Source: Bacteroidota bacterium
GTDB taxonomy: Bacteria; Bacteroidota; Bacteroidia; Chitinophagales; BACL12
Assembly: GCA_016706255.1 (NCBI GenBank)
Contig: JADJJZ010000003.1
Coordinates: 248,001-312,000 of the forward strand
Length of the DNA stretch: 64,000 bases
Direction: 5' to 3'
The translations under genes were made by a program, and so were the position numbers. Below, in pieces: positions 1-7,781 of the stretch. How positions within the stretch are numbered: position 1 is the first letter of the stretch; each line of letters starts with the position of its first letter. Below the pieces are notes generated by a model that saw only the letters and a list, made by a program, of their open reading frames with translations, was not told the origin of the DNA and searched no databases.

Positions 1-881
1 TCACTCAGCACCATTAAAACATCTCCTTTGCTTGCAGGCAAAAAAGCGGTATTGGTGAATTTCTTTACTTCGCCATCTTGTGAAATGAACTTTGAATTCA
101 CAACTATAAATTTGCCATCGTCTGCAATATCTTGTTCGTGGGCTTTACCGTTTTCGTAATCTGCAACTTGGGTCAAAGTAGTTTCTTCCCATTCTGCACT
201 ATCTTCAAACTCACTGAACCGAAATTTTGGAACTGTTTCGCCCTCCTGCGGCAATAGGTTTTGCAATAAGCCCTTTTTGTGGTCTTTCAGTATTTCCAGC
301 TTTTCGGTCTCGGCTGTAATTACTTCATCTAAAGACGAGAGGCAAGCAGCGATTTTTTGTTGCTCCTTTGGAGAAGGTAGCTTAACAACAAATTGACTCA
401 AAACTTCTTTTGTTATCGTTTTGATTATTCCACCAGGAGCTTTTAGTTTTTCAATTTCAAAAAGCAGGAATAATAAATAAGCAAAAAAAGTCTTATCTAA
501 TTCTATGTAAAATTCTTCAAACAACAAAAGAGTTCTATCAATATAGGCATCATATTGAGTAATTGCCACTCTGCCGATTGACCCTTGAATTGTAATTATT
601 ACAGTCCCTTTTGGAATAAATACACTCTGTTCCGCTCCTAACTTGCTAATTTTATTTTTGGTTTTTGGCTTTAATCTAAAATCTTCGCCAACATCGTAAA
701 CCTGTATAAAGGGCATACCATTAATGTCATCATACCATTTAGGCAGACCATAAGGTTGAGGAAAACTTCCTCTCCGAAACCCAGCTATATTTATTAAGGT
801 GTCTTCGACCCAATTAGCGTCATTTAGAAACTCAGGAAATCGAAGCCTTGGTACCAATCTAAAATTGTTTTCTCTATTCAT
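1..881 (-). CDS. hsdS: Type I restriction-modification specificity subunit HsdS (partial)
   Basis: DNA-recognition subunit of a type I restriction enzyme. Two target-recognition domains bind the two halves of a bipartite site and hold the HsdM and HsdR subunits. The reading frame is open from an ATG at 881 to the window edge, about 293 codons, so the C-terminus is missing. Visible features are an N-terminal half like a target-recognition domain (NRENNFRLVPRLRFPEF), a conserved helix region (LPSPKEQQKIAACLSSLDE), and the start of a second half (PKFRFSEFEDSAEWEE). This two-fold repeat is typical of HsdS. The ATG overlaps the last 8 bases of hsdR, so the two genes are probably translationally coupled. 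hsdM is not in the window and would lie further left or elsewhere. Family assignment is secure; the recognised sequence cannot be read from here. Confidence 0.9.
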   Translation of the reverse strand, partial: MNRENNFRLVPRLRFPEFLNDANWVEDTLINIAGFRRGSFPQPYGLPKWYDDINGMPFIQVYDVGEDFRLKPKTKNKISKLGAEQSVFIPKGTVIITIQGSIGRVAITQYDAYIDRTLLLFEEFYIELDKTFFAYLLFLLFEIEKLKAPGGIIKTITKEVLSQFVVKLPSPKEQQKIAACLSSLDEVITAETEKLEILKDHKKGLLQNLLPQEGETVPKFRFSEFEDSAEWEETTLTQVADYENGKAHEQDIADDGKFIVVNSKFISQDGEVKKFTNTAFLPASKGDVLMVLS

Positions 882-3834
882 ATGCTTTCAGTCCTGATAT
901 TTCCCGCCCTTCGGCTTGTTTTTTTAATAAAGGTGTCAATTCTTCCATCAATGCCAACTCTCGCTTGGTTCTTTCTTTCCAGCCTAAGTCTAAAGGGGCA
1001 AAAAGTTCACTTAATTTGTCAGCATCAAAAATCATTCGGCTAATGATGGAAGTTGTAAATTGCTGTAAAGCCGAAATCTCCAAGCCATTATTTTGTGCTA
1101 TTTCTGCTAATCGTTTGGCAATTTTTGCTTCTTTAAAGTTTTGATAGCCGTCTTTTATTTCATGTTCGTTTAATGCTTTTCCTACTTCCAAATTTTTGAT
1201 GTAGTCAATAATATCCTCCCGTTCTTCCAATAGATTTGAACTACTACTTAATACACCAATTAATTGGTCACGGGTCATTTTCTGCTTTTTCGGTGTGCCT
1301 TGTGTGTATTTGGCAATCAGGTTCATTATGTAATCATAATCAACCACCGAAGAAGCAAACAACACAAATTCAAAATCCAACTGCTGAATATTTTCAGGGG
1401 CTTTGTCGCCTTCTTTTTGCTGAATTTCTTTGAGTTGCTTGGCAATTTCTAAATACGAACTACGGAACGAACGCAATTGCTCTTCGGGCATTAAATCGTC
1501 AATTTTTGGTTTCTGTTCTTCGTTCAGGTCAGTGTATTGGTCAAGCTGTGTTTTCAATCGTTGCACTTCTTTAAAACGATTGATAAACTCTACTCGGGCC
1601 GCATCACCTTTGATGTTGTAAACTTCTTGCGGTTCGGCTACCATGTTTTTGTCTTCCATCCACTTCTCCATTGCTTTCACTGCCTCTTGGTATTTCTCAA
1701 TCACTTTCGGAGCAGGGTCAACCAACCAAATTTCTTTGGCTCGTCCTGTATCTTCTCCGCTGAATAGGGCAATGGCTCTGTCAACTTCGGCTTGTTGCGG
1801 GCGGAAATCTAAAATGTTGCCGTAAGGTTTGCTGTCGTTCAATACACGGTTGGTTCTTGAAAATGCCTGAATCAGGCCGTGGAATTTCAAGTTTTTGTCC
1901 ACATACAAAGTGTTCAAGTATTTGCTGTCAAATCCAGTAAGCAACATATCCACCACAATCACCAAATCTATTTTGTTCTTGTGCGGATAATCGGCATTGC
2001 TGAACTTCTGAAATTTTATACGTTGCTGAACATCTTGGTAATACAAGTCAAATTCAGTGATTTTATGGTTTGAGCCAAATTGTTCGTTGTAATCACTGAT
2101 AATGGCTTCAAGTGCTTTTTTCTTCTTTTCAGGTTCAACTTTGTTGTCTGCCTTCTCTTGTTGTAAATCTTCCTGCAATTGCTGAACGTCTTTGTTCCCT
2201 TCGGCAGGCGGTGAAAACACACAAGCAATATTTAATGGAATAAAGTTTTCATCTTCTTTTGTCTTGCTTGCCTGAATGTCTTTGAATAGTTCGTAATATT
2301 CAATAGCATCATTGATAGAAGCAGTTGCCAATAAAGCGTTAAAGCGTTTGCTGTGTGTTGCAGCATCATGTTTTTTTAGAATAGCATTTACAACCGCTTT
2401 TTTATGGTCAGTGCTTCCAACCGTTACATTTTTTTCAGGTTTGAAATAGTCAATATGAAAACGCAATACGTTTCTATCTTCTATTGCATGAGTTATGGTG
2501 TAGTTGTGTAACGGATTTTGAAAAATATCTCTTGTTGTTACATACGAGCCAACTGTTCCGTCAATTTGCTTGTAGGTTGCATTGTCGTCAAAAATGGGTG
2601 TTCCAGTAAACCCGAATAACTGTGCTTTCGGAAAAAACTCTTTGATAGCTTTATGGTTTTCGCCAAACTGTGAACGATGGCACTCATCAAAAATGAAAAC
2701 AATTCGTTTGTCGCTTAATGCTTGTAAGCGTTCTTTATAATTGTTCTTGTTGTTTGGGTCTAAAGCCAGTCCTAATTTTTGAATTGTCGTAACAATTACT
2801 TTGTTAGCGTAATCGTCAGAGAGCATTCGTTTTACCAATGTTTCTGTATTGGTGTTTTCCTCAACGCAACCTTCCTGAAATTTGTTGAACTCCTCACGGG
2901 TTTGTCTGTCCAAGTCTTTGCGGTCAACCACAAACAAACATTTTTCAATATTCGGATTGTCTTTGAGCAGGGTAGATGCTTTGAAAGAAGTAAGCGTTTT
3001 TCCGCTTCCTGTTGTGTGCCAAATGTAGCCGTTGCCTTTGTGTTCTTGTATTGAATTTACAATTGCCTTAACTGCATAAATCTGATATGGTCGCATGACA
3101 AGCAACTTTTGTTCGCTTGCAACCAATACCATGTATTTGCTTATCATTTGGCTCAGGGTGCATTTGCTCAAAAACTTTTCTGAAAAGTCGTCTATGTGTG
3201 TGATTTTTTTATTGTCCTCACTTGCAAATTGATAAACAGGCAAAAATTGTTCATCAGCATTAAAGCTGAAATGTGAAGAGTTGTTGTTAGCGAAATAATA
3301 GGTGTTACTGCGATTGGTTACAATAAAAAGCTGCATGAAACAAAGCAATGAGTTTGTATAACCATTGCCTGGGTCACTTTTGTAGTCCACAATTTGCTGC
3401 ATGGCTTTTCGTGGGCTAACTTCCAACGTCTTCAATTCAATTTGAACAACGGGAATGCCGTTAATCAATAAAATCACATCGTAACGGTGGTTGCTGTTTT
3501 CTGTATTTATGCGAAGTTGATTGATAACCTCAAACTCGTTTTTACACCAGTCTTTTATATTTACCAGAGTGTAATGCAAAGGCGTTCCGTCCTCACGACT
3601 GAAGGTGTTGATTTCTCTTAGTCGTTTTGAAGAAGCAAAAACGTCTGAATTGATTATCTCGTCCCGTAGTCTGGCAAATTCAGAGTCGGTCAGGTTAACT
3701 CTGTTGAGAGCCTGAAATTTTTCACGGAAATTCTTTTCCAGCGAAGCCCTGTCCTTGATGTCCGACCTGTAACTGTATTTCAGGTCAGTCAGTTTGGCTA
3801 TTAAACTATCTTCTATTTGTTGCTCTTTAATCAT
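874..3834 (-). CDS. hsdR: Type I restriction endonuclease subunit R (HsdR)
   Basis: Motor and nuclease subunit of the type I restriction complex. It translocates DNA with ATP and cuts unmodified DNA. The protein is 986 aa, a normal length. The N-terminal PD-(D/E)xK nuclease shows D119 and the ELK triad at 133-135. A superfamily 2 helicase follows, with TGSGKT at 275-280, DECH at 383-386 and a later motif VI-like QAFSRTNR. The frame is intact. It is the first gene beyond the attC-like site at 4160-4296 and overlaps hsdS by 8 bases. A hairpin of the covarying family lies 63-127 bases upstream of its start. The position suggests that the restriction system itself is the next cassette-like unit of the array, but its far end is outside the window. 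Confidence 0.95.
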   Translation of the reverse strand: MIKEQQIEDSLIAKLTDLKYSYRSDIKDRASLEKNFREKFQALNRVNLTDSEFARLRDEIINSDVFASSKRLREINTFSREDGTPLHYTLVNIKDWCKNEFEVINQLRINTENSNHRYDVILLINGIPVVQIELKTLEVSPRKAMQQIVDYKSDPGNGYTNSLLCFMQLFIVTNRSNTYYFANNNSSHFSFNADEQFLPVYQFASEDNKKITHIDDFSEKFLSKCTLSQMISKYMVLVASEQKLLVMRPYQIYAVKAIVNSIQEHKGNGYIWHTTGSGKTLTSFKASTLLKDNPNIEKCLFVVDRKDLDRQTREEFNKFQEGCVEENTNTETLVKRMLSDDYANKVIVTTIQKLGLALDPNNKNNYKERLQALSDKRIVFIFDECHRSQFGENHKAIKEFFPKAQLFGFTGTPIFDDNATYKQIDGTVGSYVTTRDIFQNPLHNYTITHAIEDRNVLRFHIDYFKPEKNVTVGSTDHKKAVVNAILKKHDAATHSKRFNALLATASINDAIEYYELFKDIQASKTKEDENFIPLNIACVFSPPAEGNKDVQQLQEDLQQEKADNKVEPEKKKKALEAIISDYNEQFGSNHKITEFDLYYQDVQQRIKFQKFSNADYPHKNKIDLVIVVDMLLTGFDSKYLNTLYVDKNLKFHGLIQAFSRTNRVLNDSKPYGNILDFRPQQAEVDRAIALFSGEDTGRAKEIWLVDPAPKVIEKYQEAVKAMEKWMEDKNMVAEPQEVYNIKGDAARVEFINRFKEVQRLKTQLDQYTDLNEEQKPKIDDLMPEEQLRSFRSSYLEIAKQLKEIQQKEGDKAPENIQQLDFEFVLFASSVVDYDYIMNLIAKYTQGTPKKQKMTRDQLIGVLSSSSNLLEEREDIIDYIKNLEVGKALNEHEIKDGYQNFKEAKIAKRLAEIAQNNGLEISALQQFTTSIISRMIFDADKLSELFAPLDLGWKERTKRELALMEELTPLLKKQAEGREISGLKAYE

Positions 3835-3897
3835 CTAAAATTTATATCGGTCAAAGTTACTTTTTTAATCACGTTAATCGGTCTGTGCGTTGGCAAA

Positions 3898-3961
3898 AAG
3901 TGGCTCTTTTGGCTTTGCGAAGGGTCGGCTTGCGGGTGGGGCAAAGCCAAATGTGCCACTT
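3898..3961. repeat. Covarying hairpin, copy a
   Basis: Arms 3898-3918 and 3941-3961 are 21 bases each with 19 complementary positions and a 22-base loop. The left arm contains AAGTGGC then TCT then TTTGGCTTTGC. The two unpaired positions fall in the TCT/TGT part. Copies at 5086-5152 and 13012-13075 keep the same mismatch pattern although the stem bases differ. The flanks also match copy c, for example GGCTGGCTAAAATTG just right of the stem. It lies between the hsdR start and the attC-like site. Function is unknown. Confidence 0.8.
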
Positions 3962-4159
3962 GCGGGCTGGCTAAAATTGTTTTTAAAAAATGCGGGTGGG
4001 GAAAAAATAAAAAACACAGGGTCGGCAATGAGTGTCGGCTTACTCGTTGTCCGCTTGAAATATGGTCTGTATGTTGTCTAACTGTCAAAATGGTTTGTCC
4101 TTGTGTTAATGTTCAATTTTTAGTCGTCTGTTCAATGGTTGTAGTGTCGTTTTACACTT

Positions 4160-4296
4160 GCCGCTAACGTTTATGTTTATGACGGCTTGGGTTTTCGAAG
4201 CGCTTCATTGTCCCACGCTGCCGAACGAAATTAAGAAAACAAAACTTGATACCAACACTAAGCCCCAAGCTGGCATAAACATTTTGTTAGCGCCAG
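4160..4296 (-). repeat. attC-like recombination site 1 (137 bp)
   Basis: Imperfect inverted repeat. Outer boxes are GCCGCTAAC (4160-4168) and GTTAGCGCC (4286-4294). Inner arms pair as TGTTTATGaCgGCTTGGG against TGTTTATGcCaGCTTGGG, about 16 of 18, around a roughly 60-base centre. Length and layout match the other two sites (136-137 bp). It begins 16 bases beyond the stop codon of the lipoprotein gene, as attC does in integron cassettes. Conservation is mostly of structure, not of sequence. Confidence 0.75.
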
Positions 4297-4310
4297 TACC
4301 GATCACACCA

Positions 4311-4787
4311 TCACACCACTCGTCCGGATGGTTTTGATTTCTTACATTCCACTTCGTTTATCCAAATTGACTCAGCATCCTTGTCAATTTCAATCGTAGA
4401 TGAGTCAATTACTCTAAGAACCTTTTCATTTCTTACTGTGTCCAAGTAAGGGTGCCAGGTCTCAGGAACAAAATAGAACCTCATTTGGATTTTCCCATCG
4501 TCTTCAGTCCATTGTCCGGAAAAGTTGATTGGCTGGTCATTCTTAATTGTGAATTCAGTGTCGTCAAAATAGACCTTAATGGCAAACTTATTTGATTCGT
4601 CCAACACCAACTCCATAGTTTTTATTGAGTCCGGGTCAGTCCCTGTCCACTTAAGGTAGTCACCATAGACTGGATCATATTGTCGAATGCTGCGCTCAGG
4701 TCCATCCATGTCATCAATGGTCATGTGTGTCCTTCGCTCACATGCAAAAATCATCGTCAAAAATCCGAAAAATATTACTAGTCTCAT
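4311..4787 (-). CDS. Small lipoprotein of unknown function, single-gene cassette
   Basis: A 158-residue protein with a lipoprotein signal peptide (MRLVIFFGFLTMIFAC), so probably membrane-anchored outside the cytoplasm. I do not recognise the family. The rest looks beta-rich, with a pattern (MELVLDESNKFAIKVYF, then FSGQWTEDDGKIQMRFYF) reminiscent of small lipocalin-like or NlpE-like lipoproteins; that comparison is only an impression. The gene nearly fills the 521-base segment between two recombination boxes. Its ATG is 10 bases from the box at 4798-4806, and its stop is 16 bases from the box at 4286-4294. The segment ends match as a 15-base inverted repeat (14 of 15). This is the textbook layout of an integron gene cassette. 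Confidence 0.8.
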   Translation of the reverse strand: MRLVIFFGFLTMIFACERRTHMTIDDMDGPERSIRQYDPVYGDYLKWTGTDPDSIKTMELVLDESNKFAIKVYFDDTEFTIKNDQPINFSGQWTEDDGKIQMRFYFVPETWHPYLDTVRNEKVLRVIDSSTIEIDKDAESIWINEVECKKSKPSGRVV

Positions 4788-4797
4788 TATAGGTATT

Positions 4798-4933
4798 GGC
4801 GCTAACGTTTTGCGGCTTTGCGAAGAAGCGGATTTCGGAGCACAAAACTGTCAACATAGCACAAAAGTTGATGCGAGGTAGAATGTTCAATTAACCACTG
4901 AACCCGCTTTTTTGCAAAACCGCTGTTACCTGC
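4798..4933 (-). repeat. attC-like recombination site 2 (136 bp)
   Basis: Outer boxes are GGCGCTAAC (4798-4806) and GTTACCTGC (4925-4933). They do not match each other; each instead matches the far end of its own flanking segment. Inner arms pair as GCGGCTTTGCGAAGAAGCGG against GCGGTTTTGCAAAAAAGCGG, 17 of 20, with all three differences of G-T wobble type. The centre shares GTTCAGTG and ACAGTTTTGTG (minus strand) with site 3. Confidence 0.78.
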
Positions 4934-5085
4934 TGGCCTTCTGTCCACCGTGTCGTTGTAAGCCTTGTCAATATTGAGTTTCAGTGTCATTGTCTGCTGT
5001 GTTTGTCGGGCTGTGTGTCGGTGTATTTTTATTTTTTTTGAAGCGTTGGGAAATTTTTAAAAAAACAATTTTTGTCTGCGTTGGC

Positions 5086-5152
5086 AAAGCAAGCTCTTTT
5101 GCAATTTTTGGTCTGTGCGTTGGCTTGTGCGAATTGCAAATGTGCTTGCTTT
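5086..5152. repeat. Covarying hairpin, copy b
   Basis: Arms 5086-5106 and 5132-5152 are 21 bases each with 19 paired positions and a 25-base loop. The stem reads AAAGCAAGC-TCT-TTTGCAATT. Its sequence differs from copies a and c, but the unpaired TCT/TGT positions and the right flank GGGCTGGCT are the same. It lies at the 3' end of the Hsp70 segment, touching the stop codon of the small membrane protein gene. Confidence 0.75.
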
Positions 5153-5451
5153 TAGGGCTGGCTTTCCTTTGGTTTCATAAATATTGATATTAAAAGTCCT
5201 ATGCCCACAACTACGTCAACTATATTCCACATTTGTCTGCCAAGTGCGATTTTGAAAAACGGTTGAAATAGAAAAGCAAGTCCACCATAAATTATCATTT
5301 CTATATGTCTGCCTTGTTGGTGTGTTTGATAGGCTAAAATTGCAAATCCAATTAACCCAGCGAACCTTACAAACTGGTAAAAACCGTAAGGCATATCTGC
5401 TAAACACAGAAAAAATAAAATGGCTAATACTATTTTAATGGCGTTATTCAT
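5152..5451 (-). CDS. Small multi-pass membrane protein, DUF6804-like
   Basis: About 99 aa from the ATG at 5451. A start seven codons upstream is possible, but the ATG at 5451 gives the common 8-base ATGAATAA overlap with the TerB-like gene. The protein is mostly hydrophobic, with about four short membrane segments (AIKIVLAILFFLCLADMPYG, VRFAGLIGFAILAY, EMIIYGGLAFLF, WNIVDVVVGIGLLISIF). From memory it resembles the DUF6804 family, which has no known function. It is the last gene of the six-gene Hsp70 operon. It may simply be a membrane partner of that module; nothing in the sequence gives an activity. Confidence 0.75.
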   Translation of the reverse strand: MNNAIKIVLAILFFLCLADMPYGFYQFVRFAGLIGFAILAYQTHQQGRHIEMIIYGGLAFLFQPFFKIALGRQMWNIVDVVVGIGLLISIFMKPKESQP

Positions 5452-5962
5452 CTTGTTTATTGTTGTCAGCAATACTGATTAAGTCAAACTGCGGTAGCTC
5501 AGAAATTTCAAAATATTGGCTTGTGATTTTGTCAAGGAAAGTGTCAGTTATTATGTCGTCTTCCAAATACTGTTCAATATCAGGGAAACGAGCTAATATT
5601 TTCTCATCGCTTACATTCAAACGGTGTCGAATATTTTTGAAAAACTTAATTTCTGAATACTCGATTTGTTCGTCTGCATTGATTGTTTGTATTGCAAAAT
5701 CAATCAAGGTCAGTTCTTCTTGTTCATTAAGTTGCGTTTGCTTTAGCAAGTCAAAATAATATTGAATAAAGGTTTTACCACCATTGTTGATTTTACCAAC
5801 AAGCAAATTGATTTCTTCTTGAAAGTTGAAATTGGTAAACATTGGAGATTTTTCGCACATTGATTTTATAAGGGAAATTTCCCTATCATCAATATTACCG
5901 TCTGCTGCCATACAGCAAAATGCTGTTTTAAGCAAAAGTTTGTCAAAAGTTATTGTGTCCAT
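5444..5962 (-). CDS. TerB-like helical protein
   Basis: A 172-aa, largely helical acidic protein. The N-terminal half (residues 8-60) has the TerB pattern CCMAADGNIDDREISLIKS, with acidic residues after the turn. A second similar helical unit follows (ELTLIDFAIQTINADEQIEY), then a C-terminal helical tail. TerB-like domains occur in tellurite-resistance and membrane-associated stress or phage-response systems, where they bind metal or act as scaffolds; no enzyme activity is implied. The gene starts 17 bases after the kinase/AAA gene and overlaps the next gene by 8 bases, so it is a full member of the operon. Assignment to TerB rests on motif recognition only. Confidence 0.78.
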   Translation of the reverse strand: MDTITFDKLLLKTAFCCMAADGNIDDREISLIKSMCEKSPMFTNFNFQEEINLLVGKINNGGKTFIQYYFDLLKQTQLNEQEELTLIDFAIQTINADEQIEYSEIKFFKNIRHRLNVSDEKILARFPDIEQYLEDDIITDTFLDKITSQYFEISELPQFDLISIADNNKQDE

Positions 5963-5978
5963 ATTGTTTTCTATTTTG

Positions 5979-7781
5979 TTATTTAAAACCGATGCGTGGT
6001 CTTTCGTTTTTCTGTTCGATGTTTTCTCCGTCCATTTTTGCTTTTATTACTTCGTATTTTTTCAACTCCTGTAATGGCACAGAGGGTTTTGTATTCTTAA
6101 TTACTTCCTCCAGAATTTTCATTGATATTCTTGACTTAGTTTTCAATGCCAATCTTGATGCTTCATTGACTAAAAGTTCAATGTCTGCCGAAACATAATG
6201 TTCTGTTATTTTGGAGAGTTGGTCGTAATCAATACCAAAATCCAATGGACGATTTTTCAAATACAATTCAAACATTGATTTTCTTGCTTCAAAATCGGGT
6301 GGGGGCAAATACAATTTCTTGTCTAAGCGACCAGAACGAAGCATTGCTGGGTCAATCATATCAGGGTAGTTAGTTGCACCGATTATGAAAATTCCTTTTT
6401 CGCCTGTTCTGTCCATTTGTGCCAACATTTCATTTACTGCACTTTTAGCCATTTCGTGGGCATCACTATCACGGTTTGGCAATAGCTCATTTATTTCATC
6501 TATAAAAATGATTGTTGGAGCATTTTTTTCTGCTTCTTCAAACATTTTAGCAATGTTTTCTTGGGTTGCGTTTATGTATCGGCTTTTCAAAGTGCTTGGA
6601 GTAGCCAACATAAAATTAAAGCCGACTTCCTCTGCGAAGTGTTTTGCAAAGAATGTTTTTCCGCAACCTGGTGGGCCATATAAAAGCATTCCGTTAGGAA
6701 TGGTAACACCATATTTTGCGTATTCTTCTGGACTGTGTAGAGCATCAATAACATCTAATTTCAATTGTGCTTTCAACTCATTCATTCCTGCAATAGCATC
6801 AAATCCTTTTCCTTTGGCTTTTTTGCTTTGTATTTTCTTTTCGGGCTTGTCGTCTGACTTTACTTTTTGAACCTTGTCAACGTCTTCAACTTCAATCTCT
6901 CCATTCAATGCTTGTAGAAACTCATTTGTACTTTGAAAACGGTCTTCTGTATCTTGACTTAATGCTTTTTTCAAAAGCAAGTTTGTCTGCTCTTCATACC
7001 CAATAAAGTCATTTGCAATCTGTGGAAAGGACAAGGGTTTACTTCTTTCTTGCAAAACCAGTTCTTCTGCATTCGTTCTGTCTGCTTGAAATTTTGAAAC
7101 GTCTTTAAACCAAGGTGGTAATCCGAAAAGTAATTGATACATTACTGCACCAACTGAAAAAATATCACTTTGAGGTGAATACAATCCATTAAAACATTCG
7201 GAAGCAACATAATTCAAATTCAATCCAACTTTATTGAATGCTTTTGTTGATTGATGAAATGAACGAGCAAAACCAAAATCAATAATTTTTGCTTTTGGAA
7301 CATCACTTGACAAGTCAAGCATTATGTTTTGCGGTGTGATTTCATTATGAATTATCGGCTCGGGTAAACTATGCAGATAATTTAAACCTTTTAAAATATC
7401 AGATATTATGCTTTGAATATCATAGTAGTTGTTAAACATCTCACGGCTTATTTTCTCCGATAATGTTTCACCAGCAATAAAGTCTAAAACCAAATATCCA
7501 AACTTCTTGTTTTCATAAATAACCTCACCGCTATCCTTGTAAGAAACAATGTTTTCGTGCTTTGCTTTTTTCAAAAGTTCAATTTCCAAAAGATTATTGT
7601 CGCTGTCGAATGCTGAACGATGCAGTCTGGAGTAGTTGAATAATTTCAAGAAATACAACTTACCGTCAGTTCCTTTAACACGATATGTTTCGGCATTACT
7701 TCCCTGCTTGATAAAAAGCAAAACGCTGTATTTATCATTTATGGAAAAACCTTTTGGTAATATGCCTTTGCTATTGCTCAT
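5979..7781 (-). CDS. Protein kinase-like domain fused to AAA+ ATPase
   Basis: A 600-aa fusion. Residues 15-290 form a Ser/Thr kinase-like fold: putative ATP lysine K46 in YFLKLF, HNEITPQN at 145-152, DFG at 168-170. The canonical HRD aspartate is replaced by E147 (HNE), so catalysis is uncertain; DFG and N152 remain. A charged linker (about 300-325) leads to a classic AAA+ domain with GPPGCGKT at 369-376, FIDE at 426-429, and an arginine-finger region LRSGRLDK near 481-488, like Cdc48/FtsH-type unfoldases. The ATG overlaps the stop of the Hsp70 gene as TAATG, so translation is coupled. The protein may remodel the Hsp70 or its clients, with the kinase-like part sensing or signalling; that role is inference. 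Confidence 0.9.
   Translation of the reverse strand: MSNSKGILPKGFSINDKYSVLLFIKQGSNAETYRVKGTDGKLYFLKLFNYSRLHRSAFDSDNNLLEIELLKKAKHENIVSYKDSGEVIYENKKFGYLVLDFIAGETLSEKISREMFNNYYDIQSIISDILKGLNYLHSLPEPIIHNEITPQNIMLDLSSDVPKAKIIDFGFARSFHQSTKAFNKVGLNLNYVASECFNGLYSPQSDIFSVGAVMYQLLFGLPPWFKDVSKFQADRTNAEELVLQERSKPLSFPQIANDFIGYEEQTNLLLKKALSQDTEDRFQSTNEFLQALNGEIEVEDVDKVQKVKSDDKPEKKIQSKKAKGKGFDAIAGMNELKAQLKLDVIDALHSPEEYAKYGVTIPNGMLLYGPPGCGKTFFAKHFAEEVGFNFMLATPSTLKSRYINATQENIAKMFEEAEKNAPTIIFIDEINELLPNRDSDAHEMAKSAVNEMLAQMDRTGEKGIFIIGATNYPDMIDPAMLRSGRLDKKLYLPPPDFEARKSMFELYLKNRPLDFGIDYDQLSKITEHYVSADIELLVNEASRLALKTKSRISMKILEEVIKNTKPSVPLQELKKYEVIKAKMDGENIEQKNERPRIGFK

Noticed and set aside
3898..3961. The hairpin family as additional attC sites
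   Set aside because: They lack TAAC/GTTA outer boxes, have much shorter spans (64-67 bp), and do not always lie at gene 3' ends.
3817..4167. A plus-strand open frame between hsdR and the lipoprotein gene
   Set aside because: It runs across the hairpin and repeat sequence, has no start context, and reads as low-complexity Cys/Trp/Val-rich sequence.
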